A stretch of 64,000 bases of DNA, taken from Vibrio artabrorum. GTDB taxonomy: Bacteria; Pseudomonadota; Gammaproteobacteria; Enterobacterales; Vibrionaceae. Each line of letters opens with the position of its first letter. The first letter of the stretch is position 1. The notes under the pieces were generated by a model. It was not told the DNA's origin, ran no database searches, and saw nothing but the letters and a program-made list of their open reading frames with translations. The position numbers and the translations under genes are program-made. The DNA lies in assembly GCF_024347295.1 (NCBI RefSeq), contig NZ_AP025458.1, positions 62,001 through 126,000 on the forward strand, in the 5' to 3' direction. Positions 28,344 through 38,395 of this stretch are shown piece after piece.

Positions 28344-28832
28344 ATGAACGTAACCTTATTAGCAATTGCTGGTGGAATTATCATTCTCGGCTTGGGCTCT
28401 TACGCAGGTTACCTTCTACTTCAAGTGAAGAAGCAGACGGAGTTGCAAAAGCAGCATCAAGCACTTGCTATTGAAAAACGTAACGCGAAGATTTACGAAA
28501 ACGTAAATACTTTGTGCTTAGCGGGCATTCAAGGGCAATGTGACTTACCTGAGATCAGTATCCGAGTGTGTATCATTATGGATAATGTTCAGGGTGATGA
28601 GCGTGTTGATTTTGATTCTGAGTATCCTGCTCTTTCTGAGCTGTACCATATCGTAAAAGATATGGCTCGCGGAGAGGCAAGACAGGCACTGACGAAGAAA
28701 GCACGCATGCAGCAGAATCTCACTCGCCATAAGGCAGAGACTCGCTTGAATGATGCGGTTATCGAGGATTTGAAAAGGTTGCAGGAGAAGGTGAAACCTC
28801 TCAACAACCAAATCAACATTCAGATGATCTAG
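28344..28832 (+). CDS. DUF2489-family single-pass membrane protein
   Basis: 162 residues with an N-terminal membrane anchor (about 4-27, LLAIAGGIIILGLGSYAGYLLLQ) and a soluble helical cytoplasmic region containing a CLAGIQGQCDLPEISIRVC segment with three cysteines. It resembles the DUF2489 family of gammaproteobacteria; the function is unknown. It lies 6 nt after yihI and therefore belongs to the methyltransferase-yihI operon. Confidence 0.75.
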   Translation: MNVTLLAIAGGIIILGLGSYAGYLLLQVKKQTELQKQHQALAIEKRNAKIYENVNTLCLAGIQGQCDLPEISIRVCIIMDNVQGDERVDFDSEYPALSELYHIVKDMARGEARQALTKKARMQQNLTRHKAETRLNDAVIEDLKRLQEKVKPLNNQINIQMI

Positions 28833-29100
28833 TCGCTGAGACTTTTAAATTTAGAGGCTTGTTTAATACACCTTACCCTTGTGGATAGGGTTAAATGAGC
28901 CTTCTTACCTTTTGCGCCTTTTTATTTCGGTGCATTGTTAGTGATCAAGCTAGCAGTTCTGAGCTTTTATCTGAAAAAAAAGATTTTGTCTTGAAACGGC
29001 CTAATCGGTCGTGTGGCAAAATAACCCGTCTATATTTTAATGTATGTAAAATGATTTGAGAGACCTTAGGTTCTCGCGGATCTTAATTGGAAGTACCGCT
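28833..29100 (+). other. Leader region before hemN
   Basis: No gene. It holds a branched imperfect hairpin (AGGCT/AGCCT, TTTAA/TTAAA, ACCCT/AGGGT, about 28852-28903), likely the terminator of the upstream operon, then an AT-rich stretch. I found no convincing FNR site, although hemN genes are often FNR controlled. Confidence 0.4.
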
Positions 29101-30492
29101 ATGTCGAGCAAGCCATTAACAACGAATCAGCAAATCGTTTGGGATCAAGAGATCTTAAATAAGTACAACTATTCGGGACCTCGCTACACCTCATACCCAA
29201 CGGCGTTGGAGTTTCATGAAGCGTTTACCGTCGCGGATTACGACATGGCGTGTGCGCAATACCCTGAGCGTCCACTCTCTCTTTATGTGCATATTCCGTT
29301 CTGTCATAAACTTTGTTACTACTGTGGCTGTAACAAAGTGATTACTCGTCACTCGCATAAAGCGGACGAATACTTAGATGTGATTGAGCACGAAATTCGT
29401 CAGCGAGCTTTTTTGTTAAATGGTCGTGAGGTGACGCAGCTGCATTTTGGTGGTGGTACTCCGACATTTTTAACCAAAGCGCAAATTACTCGCTTGATGA
29501 TGATTCTGCGTGATGAATTTAATTTTACGGCTGATGCTGAAATCAGTATTGAAGTGGACCCTCGCGAGATAGAGTTAGACGTATTGGACCACTTGCGCAG
29601 CGAAGGCTTTAACCGTCTCAGCATTGGTGTTCAAGATTTCAATAAAGAAGTACAAAAGCTGGTTAACCGTGAGCAAGATGAAGCGTTTATTATTGCCATG
29701 GTTCAACGTGCGAAAGAGCTAGGGTTCCGTTCGACGAACCTAGATTTGATCTACGGATTGCCCAAACAAACTCAAGCACTGTTTGCTGAAACATTGAAGC
29801 AAGTACTTGAAATGAAACCGGGTCGCTTATCGGTCTTTAACTACGCACATATGCCACAGTTGTTTGCAGCTCAACGCAAAATCAAAGATGAAGATCTGCC
29901 AGAAGCGAAAGAGAAGATGGCGATCTTACAAGATACTATTGAGACGCTAACCGGTGCGGGCTACCAGTTCATCGGCATGGATCATTTCGCACTACCTGAA
30001 GATGAGCTAGCGGTTGCACAGCGTGAAGGCATTCTGCATCGGAACTTCCAAGGCTATACCACCCAAGGGGAAGCGGACCTCATTGGTTTCGGTGTTTCGG
30101 CTATCTCTATGGTGGGGGATGCTTACGCGCAAAACCAAAAAGAGTTGAAGAAGTATTATGCTCAGGTGAATGACCTACGACATGCACTTTGGAGAGGGGT
30201 TTCTCTTGATGGTGATGATCTATTACGTAGAGAAGTGATTAAACAGCTTATCTGTAACTTTAAGCTTGATAAAACCATGATTGAGTCTGAATTTTCGGTG
30301 AGCTTTAATGATTACTTCAAAGAGGATTTGGCACTACTGCAAACCTTCATTAACGATGAGTTGGTTGAAGTCGATGACAAAGCCATTCGCGTGACTTTGC
30401 GTGGCCGTTTGTTGATTCGTAATATCTGTATGTGTTTTGATAAATACCTACGAGCCAAAGCGCGCCAGCAACAATTCTCTCGTGTGATCTAA
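29101..30492 (+). CDS. hemN: Oxygen-independent coproporphyrinogen III dehydrogenase
   Basis: Radical-SAM enzyme converting coproporphyrinogen III to protoporphyrinogen IX without oxygen. 463 residues. The cluster motif CxxxCxxC is C68-C72-C75 (FCHKLCYYCGC), with the extra Cys that follows it in HemN. The N-terminal YNYSGPRYTSYPTA and the GGGTP SAM motif (HFGGGTPTFL) are diagnostic. The frame opens upstream at a TTG (29056), but ATG 29101 has GGAAG at 7-nt spacing and gives the normal length. Confidence 0.96.
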   Translation: MSSKPLTTNQQIVWDQEILNKYNYSGPRYTSYPTALEFHEAFTVADYDMACAQYPERPLSLYVHIPFCHKLCYYCGCNKVITRHSHKADEYLDVIEHEIRQRAFLLNGREVTQLHFGGGTPTFLTKAQITRLMMILRDEFNFTADAEISIEVDPREIELDVLDHLRSEGFNRLSIGVQDFNKEVQKLVNREQDEAFIIAMVQRAKELGFRSTNLDLIYGLPKQTQALFAETLKQVLEMKPGRLSVFNYAHMPQLFAAQRKIKDEDLPEAKEKMAILQDTIETLTGAGYQFIGMDHFALPEDELAVAQREGILHRNFQGYTTQGEADLIGFGVSAISMVGDAYAQNQKELKKYYAQVNDLRHALWRGVSLDGDDLLRREVIKQLICNFKLDKTMIESEFSVSFNDYFKEDLALLQTFINDELVEVDDKAIRVTLRGRLLIRNICMCFDKYLRAKARQQQFSRVI

Positions 30493-30516
30493 TGGTTTGA
30501 GCGAAAATCGAGACAT

Positions 30517-30546
30517 AAAAATGCCAGCATTCCGCTGGCATTTTTG
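30517..30546. terminator. Bidirectional terminator between hemN and the GGDEF-EAL gene
   Basis: Perfect stem AAAAATGCCAGC / GCTGGCATTTTT with a 5-nt loop. Confidence 0.85.
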
Positions 30547-30595
30547 TTTCTGGGCTTAGTGAATCCCATTATTTTCTTGAGTTCGACTGTGCTTT

Positions 30596-33145
30596 TTAGG
30601 TGTTTTTTTGGATATTTGTTAGATTGGCTGGCCATTGTTCAAATGGAACTGGTCGACCGTATAAGAAGCCTTGTGCTTGTGGACATTGTAGCTGCTTTAG
30701 CAATTCAGCCTGCTGTTGAGTTTCAACCCCTTCTGCAACTAGATTGACCTTAAAGCCCTTAGTTATGTTGGCGATTGCCGCAACGATAGAGCGGTCTATC
30801 CCCTCTTTATCCAGCTTGCTGACAAAGCTGCGATCAATTTTAAGACAATCAAATGGCAGTTTCTGCAAATAAGCCAACGAGGAATATCCGGTGCCAAAAT
30901 CATCAATTGCAATCGAGATCCCCAGCGATTTTAGAGCCAGCATGTTGTCGATGATCATTGGATCATTATCGATGATGCGTGACTCGGTGATTTCCAATGT
31001 GAGATTTTTAGCGGGTAACTTGGTCTCATTCAATGTGCTTTTGACAAGCTCAACGAAGCCGCTCTCTGTGAGTTGGTCGACGGAAAGATTAACGTGAATC
31101 GAGAAGTCTTCACTCCATTTTCCTGACTCAATCGCGATTGCGGTATCGCGACAAGACTTATGCAGAATCTGCTGACCAATATCGTAGATGAGCCCGCTCT
31201 CTTCCGCGAGAGAAATAAATTCGATCGGTGAGATCACCCCTTTGTCTGTTATCCAGCGAGCTAATGCTTCAGCCCCTATGGTTGAGCCTGATTCAAGGTC
31301 AATAATCGGCTGATAAAAGGGTTCGAATTGTTGCAGCTCGATAGCGTTATTTATACGAGCAAGCATTTTGGTTCGGTGCTTAGAGGCTTTTCTCATTTCT
31401 GGGTCATAGATGCAGATGCTAGCTTTATCTTGTTTTGCGTTGCTTAACGCAATGCTGCTATTTCGCAGACATAATGTGATCTCTTGGTCGCTAGAGACGT
31501 TAACCACTCCAATAGAAATCTTGATGACAACACTCTCAGACTCCATAGCAAATGGAGAGGAAAACGTCTGAACTAATCGGTTGGCGAGTATCTGCACGTC
31601 AGCCTCTTGGATGATGTTCGGTGCGTAGATGGCGAACTCATCACCGCCAGTGCGGGCCAAGAGGTACTCTGAAGGTAGTGTTCCTCTCAAGCGTGCCGCA
31701 GCGATGATCAGCAGTTGGTCGCCATTTTGGTGGCCTAGGCTGTCATTAATATCGCGAAAACGATTAATACCCACTAAATACAGGGTACCTTTTTCGATTT
31801 TGGCTTTTTTCTTTGCGGCATCAATAAAGCCTTCACGACTGTATAGCGTGGTTAACGAGTCATAGGTAAGTTGAGATTGTAACTGTTGGAACGATGCTTT
31901 TAAGTTTTTGGCCATCTCATTGAAAGCTTCGACTAACATACTGGTTTCGTAGATATTGCTTGGCTTTGGCATGTTGCCGTCCCAATCTCCCTTAGCGAGG
32001 CGTTTCGCTGCGTCGGCTGTGGAAGTGATGGGCTGGATAATACGATTAAAGGCAATTAACCCTGCGACGATCCCAATACAACTCAGTAATAATCCAAGCA
32101 ACCAGCTATTTCTTTGCTTATCTGGTAATTCACCGAGTAGGTTGCTTTCAGGGATCGACATCCCAATAAACCAAGTGAGACCGTATTTATCTTTATAAGG
32201 GGTGATCTGATTGAAATAGTGTTCACCATCCAGAGTAAAGTTGAAATGTTGTATTTCCATGTTTTCAAGTAAAGAGTTTCTATCTACGTAGCTGGCGCTC
32301 TTTTGTATTATTGGATTAGCACTCTCTATCGCTAATAAACGTTGCCCTTTATTGGTTCTACCTGTCCCCCAAGAGACAACACTGCCGCCTCCAGAATGTG
32401 CGATTAAACGTTGTTGTTGGTCAATAATATAGACAGAAGCATCAGTTTTACTTTTTAGGTTTCTTAAGAATGCATTAAAGGTATTGATCTTGATGTCACA
32501 GACAATCACGGCTTTAAACTCGTTGTTGTCATAGACAGGAGCGAGCGCTGATAGGGTGATCTCTTGACGTTCATCTGCATTGGCGTAAATCGGTGACCAT
32601 GATGCTTTTTTTTCTGCGACAACAGGGGTGTACCACGGACGAACTCTTGGATCGTAATCTGAAATCACCGACCGAATGTCTTCACTAATTTTGCTGCCAC
32701 GGTAAATGACCAACTGATCATTGGTGCGTTCGTCTTGCACCATCAAGGTGTAGCCTTTGTTGGCTTCTTTACGGAAACCGACGTAGTTACCATCTTCTGA
32801 ACCAAAGCCAATCACATCCACTTGAGAAGTAGTCTGAAAGTGCTTGGAGAACTTATAAAGAATATAGTCTTGGACTTTGCTGAGGTTTCCCGCTTGATAA
32901 AGGTGATGGTAGCCTATGTTTTGGCTGAGCGAGAGATTGGCTTCAAACGGTTTTTCTAAAAACTCAGAGAGGCTTTGATTTACGTTGTTTGTGAGTGATA
33001 TTAACCGGCGTGCGCCAATATCACTCACCATTTCTTTGTAACTCTGTTTTTGAGTGAAAACCATTACACCCATAGTGATTAGAAAAATCATCACGAAGGG
33101 CAGAACCACGGCGGTTCTCAGTGTGATTTGTGTTCTCAAAGACAT
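30596..33145 (-). CDS. Membrane GGDEF-EAL protein with dCache sensor and HAMP
   Basis: Predicted c-di-GMP turnover protein of 849 residues. Order: membrane helix (about 10-30), a large periplasmic dCache domain (about 35-340, with SDYDPRVRPWYTPV typical of Cache), a second membrane helix (about 347-367), HAMP (about 368-420), GGDEF (about 430-590) and EAL (about 605-840). The cyclase motif is an intact TGGDEF; the EAL motif (GAEALARW), DDFGTGYSSL and AEGVE are intact, so phosphodiesterase activity is expected and cyclase activity possible. No RxxD inhibitory site is visible before GGDEF (PSEYLLART). The ribosome site is weak. It is a single-gene unit downstream of glnG on the same strand (109-bp gap). 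Confidence 0.92.
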   Translation of the reverse strand: MSLRTQITLRTAVVLPFVMIFLITMGVMVFTQKQSYKEMVSDIGARRLISLTNNVNQSLSEFLEKPFEANLSLSQNIGYHHLYQAGNLSKVQDYILYKFSKHFQTTSQVDVIGFGSEDGNYVGFRKEANKGYTLMVQDERTNDQLVIYRGSKISEDIRSVISDYDPRVRPWYTPVVAEKKASWSPIYANADERQEITLSALAPVYDNNEFKAVIVCDIKINTFNAFLRNLKSKTDASVYIIDQQQRLIAHSGGGSVVSWGTGRTNKGQRLLAIESANPIIQKSASYVDRNSLLENMEIQHFNFTLDGEHYFNQITPYKDKYGLTWFIGMSIPESNLLGELPDKQRNSWLLGLLLSCIGIVAGLIAFNRIIQPITSTADAAKRLAKGDWDGNMPKPSNIYETSMLVEAFNEMAKNLKASFQQLQSQLTYDSLTTLYSREGFIDAAKKKAKIEKGTLYLVGINRFRDINDSLGHQNGDQLLIIAAARLRGTLPSEYLLARTGGDEFAIYAPNIIQEADVQILANRLVQTFSSPFAMESESVVIKISIGVVNVSSDQEITLCLRNSSIALSNAKQDKASICIYDPEMRKASKHRTKMLARINNAIELQQFEPFYQPIIDLESGSTIGAEALARWITDKGVISPIEFISLAEESGLIYDIGQQILHKSCRDTAIAIESGKWSEDFSIHVNLSVDQLTESGFVELVKSTLNETKLPAKNLTLEITESRIIDNDPMIIDNMLALKSLGISIAIDDFGTGYSSLAYLQKLPFDCLKIDRSFVSKLDKEGIDRSIVAAIANITKGFKVNLVAEGVETQQQAELLKQLQCPQAQGFLYGRPVPFEQWPANLTNIQKNT

Positions 33146-33254
33146 CTTTAGTTACAATTTGGCCAGATACTGTACTGCAATTGTACCGACACTATGCTAG
33201 TCAAGCGAACCTTTTTTTTCTTAAAAATCAGATGCATTGAGAATCATATAAGGT

Positions 33255-34658
33255 CTAGTACAGTTCTTTAAGCTTGCGAGTTAGGGTATTTCTTCCCCAT
33301 CCTAAAACTTTAGCGGCATCTTGTTTGTGTCCATTGGTATAGTCGAGCGCAGCCTCGAGCAGTATGCGTTCAAACTCAGGTAGAGCATAAGTCAGCAGCT
33401 CTTTCTCTCCAGAATCAAGCTCACATTTTGCCCAATTTGCAAGCTGTTGTTGCCAGGTCTCTCCCGAACCTGAAGCGGGCACGACTTTCTCTTCTAATAG
33501 CTCTGGTGGTAGATCCGAAGGCAGTATTTCACTGCCACTGGCCATAACGGTCAGCCAGCGGCAGATATTCTCGAGCTGACGCACGTTGCCTGGCCAATTT
33601 AGTTGATTCAGTTTTAGAATGGTATCGGGATGCAGTGTTTTCATTTCCACACCGAGTTCTTCAGCGGCAGAGGCGAGAAAGTGATGAGTCAGCTTTTCGA
33701 TATCTTGTTTACGTTCACGCAGTGCCGGAATATGAATTCGAATGACATTGAGTCGGTGGAAAAGGTCTTCACGGAAGCCACCTTCCTGGACTAATCGTTC
33801 GAGATCTTGGTGGGTTGCTGCGACGATGCGAACATCGACCTTAACCGCAGAATGACCACCGACACGATAAAACTGACCGTCAGAAAGCACACGCAGAAGG
33901 CGTGTCTGAATATCGAGTGGCATATCGCCTATTTCATCAAGAAAGAGCGTGCCGCCATTGGCCTGCTCAAAGCGCCCTTGGCGAACGCTGTTAGCGCCAG
34001 TAAAGGCGCCTTTTTCATGACCAAACAGTTCAGATTCGATAAGGTCTTTGGGAATCGCGGCCATATTAAGGGCAATGAAGGGCTTTTTCGCTCTTGGGCT
34101 ATGACGGTGCAGAGCGTGCGCCACTAACTCTTTACCGGTACCTGATTCACCGTTAATGAGAACGGAAATGGATGAGCGAGACAAACGGCCAATGGCTCGG
34201 AACACTTCCTGCATCGCTGGAGCTTCACCAATAATTTCTGGGGCGTTGCTGTCTTCGGCGACTTCGCTGGCTTGTTCGCGTTTCTGCTCATGACTATGCG
34301 CAATCGCTCGCTCGACCAAGGTCAATGTTTCATCGATATCGAATGGCTTTGGTAGGTATTCAAAGGCGCCTTTTTGATAAGCATTCACTGCCGCATCGAG
34401 ATCAGAGTGCGCGGTCATAATGATCACGGGTAGCTCGGGGGATCGTTGATGAACCTGGTGAAGCAGTTCAATTCCGTCAATACCGGGCATTCTAATGTCA
34501 GAAACCAGTACATCAGGGGTTTCACGCTCAAGAGCAAGTAACACGCTCTCTGCGTCCGCAAATGTTTCGCACTTGATATCCGCAGATGAAAGTGTTTTTT
34601 CTACTACCCAGCGAATAGAGCTGTCGTCATCGACGACCCAAACGTATCCCTTACTCAT
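33255..34658 (-). CDS. glnG: Nitrogen regulation response regulator NtrC (NR(I))
   Basis: Sigma-54 activator that turns on glnA and other nitrogen genes when phosphorylated by NtrB. 467 residues. Receiver domain 1-120 with the phospho-acceptor D54 (LVSDIRMPG) and acidic pocket D11/D12; AAA+ domain about 140-370 with Walker A GESGTGKE and the sigma-54 contact loop GAFTGA; C-terminal Fis-type helix-turn-helix ([22 protein letters not shown]). AAAGGA precedes the ATG. It follows glnL with a 111-bp gap. Confidence 0.97.
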   Translation of the reverse strand: MSKGYVWVVDDDSSIRWVVEKTLSSADIKCETFADAESVLLALERETPDVLVSDIRMPGIDGIELLHQVHQRSPELPVIIMTAHSDLDAAVNAYQKGAFEYLPKPFDIDETLTLVERAIAHSHEQKREQASEVAEDSNAPEIIGEAPAMQEVFRAIGRLSRSSISVLINGESGTGKELVAHALHRHSPRAKKPFIALNMAAIPKDLIESELFGHEKGAFTGANSVRQGRFEQANGGTLFLDEIGDMPLDIQTRLLRVLSDGQFYRVGGHSAVKVDVRIVAATHQDLERLVQEGGFREDLFHRLNVIRIHIPALRERKQDIEKLTHHFLASAAEELGVEMKTLHPDTILKLNQLNWPGNVRQLENICRWLTVMASGSEILPSDLPPELLEEKVVPASGSGETWQQQLANWAKCELDSGEKELLTYALPEFERILLEAALDYTNGHKQDAAKVLGWGRNTLTRKLKELY

Positions 34659-34769
34659 AATTTTATTCCTTTGCAGCTAAATCTATGGTGATCATCATTG
34701 TTGTTTTTATTTTTCGGTCGTCGTTTTGGCTTATCAGGCTCGCTTTTCAATTAGGAAATGTAGCTTCAG

Positions 34770-35846
34770 TTATATTGGTAAATAAATCGTGAATGTGGTG
34801 TTACCGGGCCAACTCTCAACGTCAATTTTTCCATTGTGTTGATCGATCAGGTTTTGAGATATCGATAACCCTAATCCAGTGCCACCTTCTCGTCCGCTGA
34901 CCATTGGGTAAAACAGCGTATCTTTTAATTCATCGGGGATGCCCGGGCCGTTATCGCTGATCTCAATTCGCGCGGCGAGCTTATGTCGCTGCCCATGAAT
35001 GTTAGCTTGATGCACCGTTCTGGTGCGAATGGTGATTTTTCCTGAATCTTGAGCTTTCAGAATCTGCGCGGCATTACTCACAATATTGAGCATGGCTTGC
35101 TCTACCTGTGCAGAATCCATCAAAATTACGGGGAGGCTAGGATCGTAATCTCGTTCAATAACGAGTGTAGACTCCGATTCGAGCTCGACAAGCTGCCTGA
35201 CTTTTTCAAGTATTTGGTGAAGGTTCTCTTCTGACTTGGTTCCTGGTTTTTGTGGGCCAAGCAAGCGGTCGACTAAGGCTCTTAAACGATCGGCTTGTTC
35301 AATGATTATCTGGGTATACTCATTGAGAGACTGATCGGGCAGCATTTTTCCAAGCAACTGCGCTGCACCTCTTAGGCCCCCGAGCGGATTTTTTATCTCA
35401 TGTGCTAACCCGCGCACCAACAGCTTAGCCGCTTGTTGCTGAGCGTGTTGGTTGAGCTCTTGGCTGAGGCGTCTTTGCTGATCTATCTTGCGCATCTCAA
35501 CCAATAGCAGTGTCTCTCGCTGCCAAGATATTGGGCTAACCGTAACTTCAAGCATCAGTGGGCGGTGATCAACAACGAAGGTCACGTCACTGTCGGTAAT
35601 GCTCTGGCCGCTTTGGAGAGGCTGCGTTAGAAGCGCTAAATCCAATGAGGCGTGTTGGATAAGTTGGCTTAGTGGATGATCAACGATGCGTCGTGCGCTC
35701 TGTGAAAAGAGCTGTTCAGCTGCCGGATTGGCGTATCGGACATACAGTTGTTCATCGAGCATCAACGTCGAAGTCACCATATTATCGAGAATGGCGCTGG
35801 AAAGATGCTCTGTCTCTATGCTGTCACTTTTGGCTGATCGATTCAC
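34770..35846 (-). CDS. glnL: Nitrogen sensor kinase NtrB (NR(II))
   Basis: PII-controlled histidine kinase/phosphatase partner of NtrC. 358 residues. An N-terminal PAS domain (about 15-120) is followed by the H-box LVRGLAHEIKNPLGGLRGAAQLL, the N box (LNIVSNAAQ), the G1 box (DNGPGIP) and the G2 box (GREGGTGLGLSIS). The open frame extends to ATG 35990, but GTG 35846 has AAGGA exactly 7 nt upstream and gives near-E. coli length (349). An NtrC operator at 35877-35893 would otherwise lie inside coding sequence, which also favours the GTG. In E. coli glnL directly follows glnA; here one gene intervenes. Confidence 0.95.
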   Translation of the reverse strand: MNRSAKSDSIETEHLSSAILDNMVTSTLMLDEQLYVRYANPAAEQLFSQSARRIVDHPLSQLIQHASLDLALLTQPLQSGQSITDSDVTFVVDHRPLMLEVTVSPISWQRETLLLVEMRKIDQQRRLSQELNQHAQQQAAKLLVRGLAHEIKNPLGGLRGAAQLLGKMLPDQSLNEYTQIIIEQADRLRALVDRLLGPQKPGTKSEENLHQILEKVRQLVELESESTLVIERDYDPSLPVILMDSAQVEQAMLNIVSNAAQILKAQDSGKITIRTRTVHQANIHGQRHKLAARIEISDNGPGIPDELKDTLFYPMVSGREGGTGLGLSISQNLIDQHNGKIDVESWPGNTTFTIYLPI

Positions 35847-35876
35847 AATTTCGTCCTTGAACGGGGGTTTTCTCAC

Positions 35877-35893
35877 TGCACCAAACTGGTGCG
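35877..35893 (-). promoter_or_regulatory. NtrC operator upstream of glnL
   Basis: TGCACCAAACTGGTGCG is a near-perfect match to the NtrC palindrome GCACCA-N3-TGGTGC. It sits about 31-47 bp upstream of the GTG start, as expected for NtrC autorepression of the glnL promoter. Confidence 0.78.
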
Positions 35894-36013
35894 AAGCTAA
35901 GTTCAAGTATGGCGCATATCCATTCGAAGCTAAAGATAATTCATTAGAGTCACTGAAAGCGGCTTCGGTTAGATGAAAAGTAGAAGTCATTCAGTCTCTT
36001 TTGACACATTGGC

Positions 36014-36577
36014 CTACTTGAGCGTCGCCCGATGTAAATACACGGTGACTGGACTAGTAGATGCAATAAGCTTGCCGCTTCGATGAGCTTGAATTGCAAT
36101 GGTGTGAGTGCCTCGATCGATGCCTTTTAATTCCCAATACGGTAGGGTCTGTGGGGCGCCATAGCGACGGCCATCAAACATCAATTGTAATAGTTCACCT
36201 ATACCAAGTTTTCGGTTGAGCTCTACCTGAATCGGGATTAAGCCGCGGTTGCTACGAATGGTTTGTTCATGAACGGGAGTCAACATGGTGAGGGCTAATT
36301 GAGTGGGAACCTCACGCTCTGTGGCTTCTTTTTCTGGCTGGGTTTTAGCTGGCAGTTTAGTTGTAGAGGAACCTGCGGCGTCAACCGGAGTCGAGGCCTC
36401 AAATTTAGGAGCAGGTGCTGAAGCTTGCACATCTGGCAGGCGAAGAGCCTCGGCATCTTGAGCGCTAGGGTTATCACTGAAGTGGAGCACGCCATCTTGA
36501 TCTACCCAGGTATACACCGTTTGAGCAGAGCATGAAAGGGCGACTGTTAACCCAATAAGGAACAGTATATTTTTCAT
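36014..36577 (-). CDS. DUF4124-domain secreted protein
   Basis: 187 residues with a signal peptide (MKNILFLIGLTVALSCSAQ), a DUF4124 domain right after it (TVYTWVDQDGVLHFSDNPS), a Pro/Ala/Thr-rich linker (about 45-95) and a C-terminal beta-rich domain (about 100-187) with RGTHTIAIQAH. The function is unknown; DUF4124 proteins are periplasmic. The frame opens at 36613, but ATG 36577 has GAGG at 8-nt spacing and begins directly with the signal peptide. It is inserted between glnA and glnL, so read-through from the glnA sigma-54 promoter could make it nitrogen responsive (inference). Confidence 0.82.
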   Translation of the reverse strand: MKNILFLIGLTVALSCSAQTVYTWVDQDGVLHFSDNPSAQDAEALRLPDVQASAPAPKFEASTPVDAAGSSTTKLPAKTQPEKEATEREVPTQLALTMLTPVHEQTIRSNRGLIPIQVELNRKLGIGELLQLMFDGRRYGAPQTLPYWELKGIDRGTHTIAIQAHRSGKLIASTSPVTVYLHRATLK

Positions 36578-36713
36578 ATCTTTAGCCTCTTTTTCACCGT
36601 TAGGTGATTCCACGTTTGGCGTTGATTTTTTTATTGATTTTATTGTGTGTAGCGCGATAGCCTTTGAGGGCTTTTGTTTAAGGTATGTTACGAGGAAGTG
36701 AAGGTTGGAAGAA

Positions 36714-36746
36714 TATAAAAAAGGCCCGCCTGCGAGGCGAGCCTAA
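36714..36746 (-). terminator. Intrinsic terminator of glnA
   Basis: On the minus strand, arms AGGCTCGCC / GGCGGGCCT (one G.U), 5-nt loop, then TTTTTTATA. It separates glnA from the DUF4124-glnL-glnG genes. Confidence 0.8.
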
Positions 36747-36804
36747 TATTTAGTCAGCGATTCTTACAAGGTTGCAGTAAGAACTGGCTTATCTCGACTG
36801 AAGA

Positions 36805-38214
36805 TTAAACTGAGTAGTACAGTTCAAACTCAAGTGGGTGTGTCGCCATGTTCACACGTTGTACGTCGTCAGATTTCAGAGTGATGTAAGAATCGATGAA
36901 ATCGTCAGAGAATACGCCGCCAGCTGTTAGGAACTCACGGTCTTCGTTAAGCGCTGCTAGCGCTTCTTGTAGAGATTCTGCAACGGTTGGGATTTCAGCT
37001 GCTTCTTCTGCAGGAAGGTCGTATAGATCTTTATCCATCGCTTCGCCTGGGTGAATCTTGTTCTTGATACCGTCAAGGCCAGCCATCAGCATTGCTGAGT
37101 AGCATAGGTATGGGTTAGCTGCTGGGTCACCAAAACGTAGCTCGATACGACGTGCTTTCGGGCTTGGTACTACTGGGATACGGATAGAAGCAGAACGGTT
37201 ACGTGCTGAGTAAGCCAGCATTACCGGTGCTTCGAAACCAGGTACAAGACGCTTGTACGAGTTCGTTGATGGGTTAGCAAACGCGTTGATTGCACGAGCG
37301 TGCTTGATTACACCACCGATGTAGTAAAGTGCCAGTTCAGATAGGCCGCCGTACTTGTCACCAGCAAACAGGTTAACGCCGTCTTTTGCTAGAGATTGGT
37401 GAACGTGCATACCAGAACCGTTATCACCAACGAGTGGCTTAGGCATGAATGTCGCTGTTTTACCAAATGCGTGAGCAACGTTGTGTACAACGTACTTGTA
37501 GATTTGAGTCTCATCCGCTTTTGTTGTTAGCGTGTTGAAGCGAGTTGCGATTTCGTTTTGACCCGCAGTTGCTACTTCGTGGTGGTGAGCTTCAACAACT
37601 AGGCCCATTTCTTCCATTACTAGACACATTGCGCTGCGGATGTCTTGAGATGAATCGACAGGAGCGACTGGGAAGTAACCGCCTTTAACGCCAGGACGGT
37701 GACCTTTGTTACCGCCTTCGATGTTAGAACCTGTATTCCAAGCGGCTTCTACGTCATCAATCTTGAAGAAAGCACCAGACATGTCATTTGAGAATTTAAC
37801 ATCATCAAATAGGAAGAATTCTGGCTCAGGACCGACTAAAACTGTGTCAGCGATACCCGTAGAGCGTAGGTATTCTTCAGAACGCTTAGCGATTGAGCGA
37901 GGGTCACGGTCGTAGCCTTGCATTGTTGCAGGCTCAAGGATGTCACAACGGATGTTTAGCGTTGCGTCTTCTGTGAATGGGTCCAGTACAGCAGATGCTG
38001 CGTCTGGCATCATTACCATGTCAGATTCGTTAATGCCTTTCCAACCAGCTACTGAAGAGCCGTCAAACATTTTGCCTTCTTCGAAGAAGTCTGCATCAAC
38101 TTGGTGAGAAGGAATAGAGATATGCTGCTCTTTACCTTTTGTATCAGTAAAACGTAAGTCGATAAATTTAACTTCGTTCTCTTGGATCAGGGATAGTACA
38201 TTTTCTACTGACAT
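36805..38214 (-). CDS. glnA: Glutamine synthetase type I
   Basis: Makes glutamine from glutamate, ammonia and ATP; a dodecamer controlled by adenylylation. 469 residues, full length. The family segments [17 protein letters not shown], the catalytic loop region [24 protein letters not shown] and [14 protein letters not shown](L)RF are present. The adenylylation tyrosine is Y398 ([10 protein letters not shown]), matching the regulated E. coli enzyme. Codon bias is strong. Its upstream region carries a sigma-54 promoter and NtrC sites. The ribosome site GGAGG is within 8 nt of the ATG. Confidence 0.98.
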   Translation of the reverse strand: MSVENVLSLIQENEVKFIDLRFTDTKGKEQHISIPSHQVDADFFEEGKMFDGSSVAGWKGINESDMVMMPDAASAVLDPFTEDATLNIRCDILEPATMQGYDRDPRSIAKRSEEYLRSTGIADTVLVGPEPEFFLFDDVKFSNDMSGAFFKIDDVEAAWNTGSNIEGGNKGHRPGVKGGYFPVAPVDSSQDIRSAMCLVMEEMGLVVEAHHHEVATAGQNEIATRFNTLTTKADETQIYKYVVHNVAHAFGKTATFMPKPLVGDNGSGMHVHQSLAKDGVNLFAGDKYGGLSELALYYIGGVIKHARAINAFANPSTNSYKRLVPGFEAPVMLAYSARNRSASIRIPVVPSPKARRIELRFGDPAANPYLCYSAMLMAGLDGIKNKIHPGEAMDKDLYDLPAEEAAEIPTVAESLQEALAALNEDREFLTAGGVFSDDFIDSYITLKSDDVQRVNMATHPLEFELYYSV

Positions 38215-38318
38215 CTTGGATAACCTCCAGTGTTATTAATTTTGTATTAGCTCGATTCGGTTGAAACTAGCATTGATTAATGTCTATAAGTGCATTAATC
38301 GATGCTGATTTACCTATA

Positions 38319-38333
38319 GCCAAAAACGTGCCA
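38319..38333 (-). promoter_or_regulatory. Sigma-54 promoter of glnA
   Basis: Minus strand TGGCACGTTTTTGGC has GG (-24) and GC (-12) exactly 10 bp apart, matching the TGGCAC-N5-TTGC consensus except one base. The predicted start is near 38308, giving a leader of about 94 nt. Confidence 0.85.
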
Positions 38334-38395
38334 AAAAAATTATTCCATTAACTTCAATGATTTACTTATTTTTTGATTGGACCTAATCTGGTTTT

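Noticed and set aside
28833..29100. FNR site for hemN
   Set aside because: No TTGAT-N4-ATCAA match was found; the nearest (CTTGAAACGGCCTAATC) lacks the second half.
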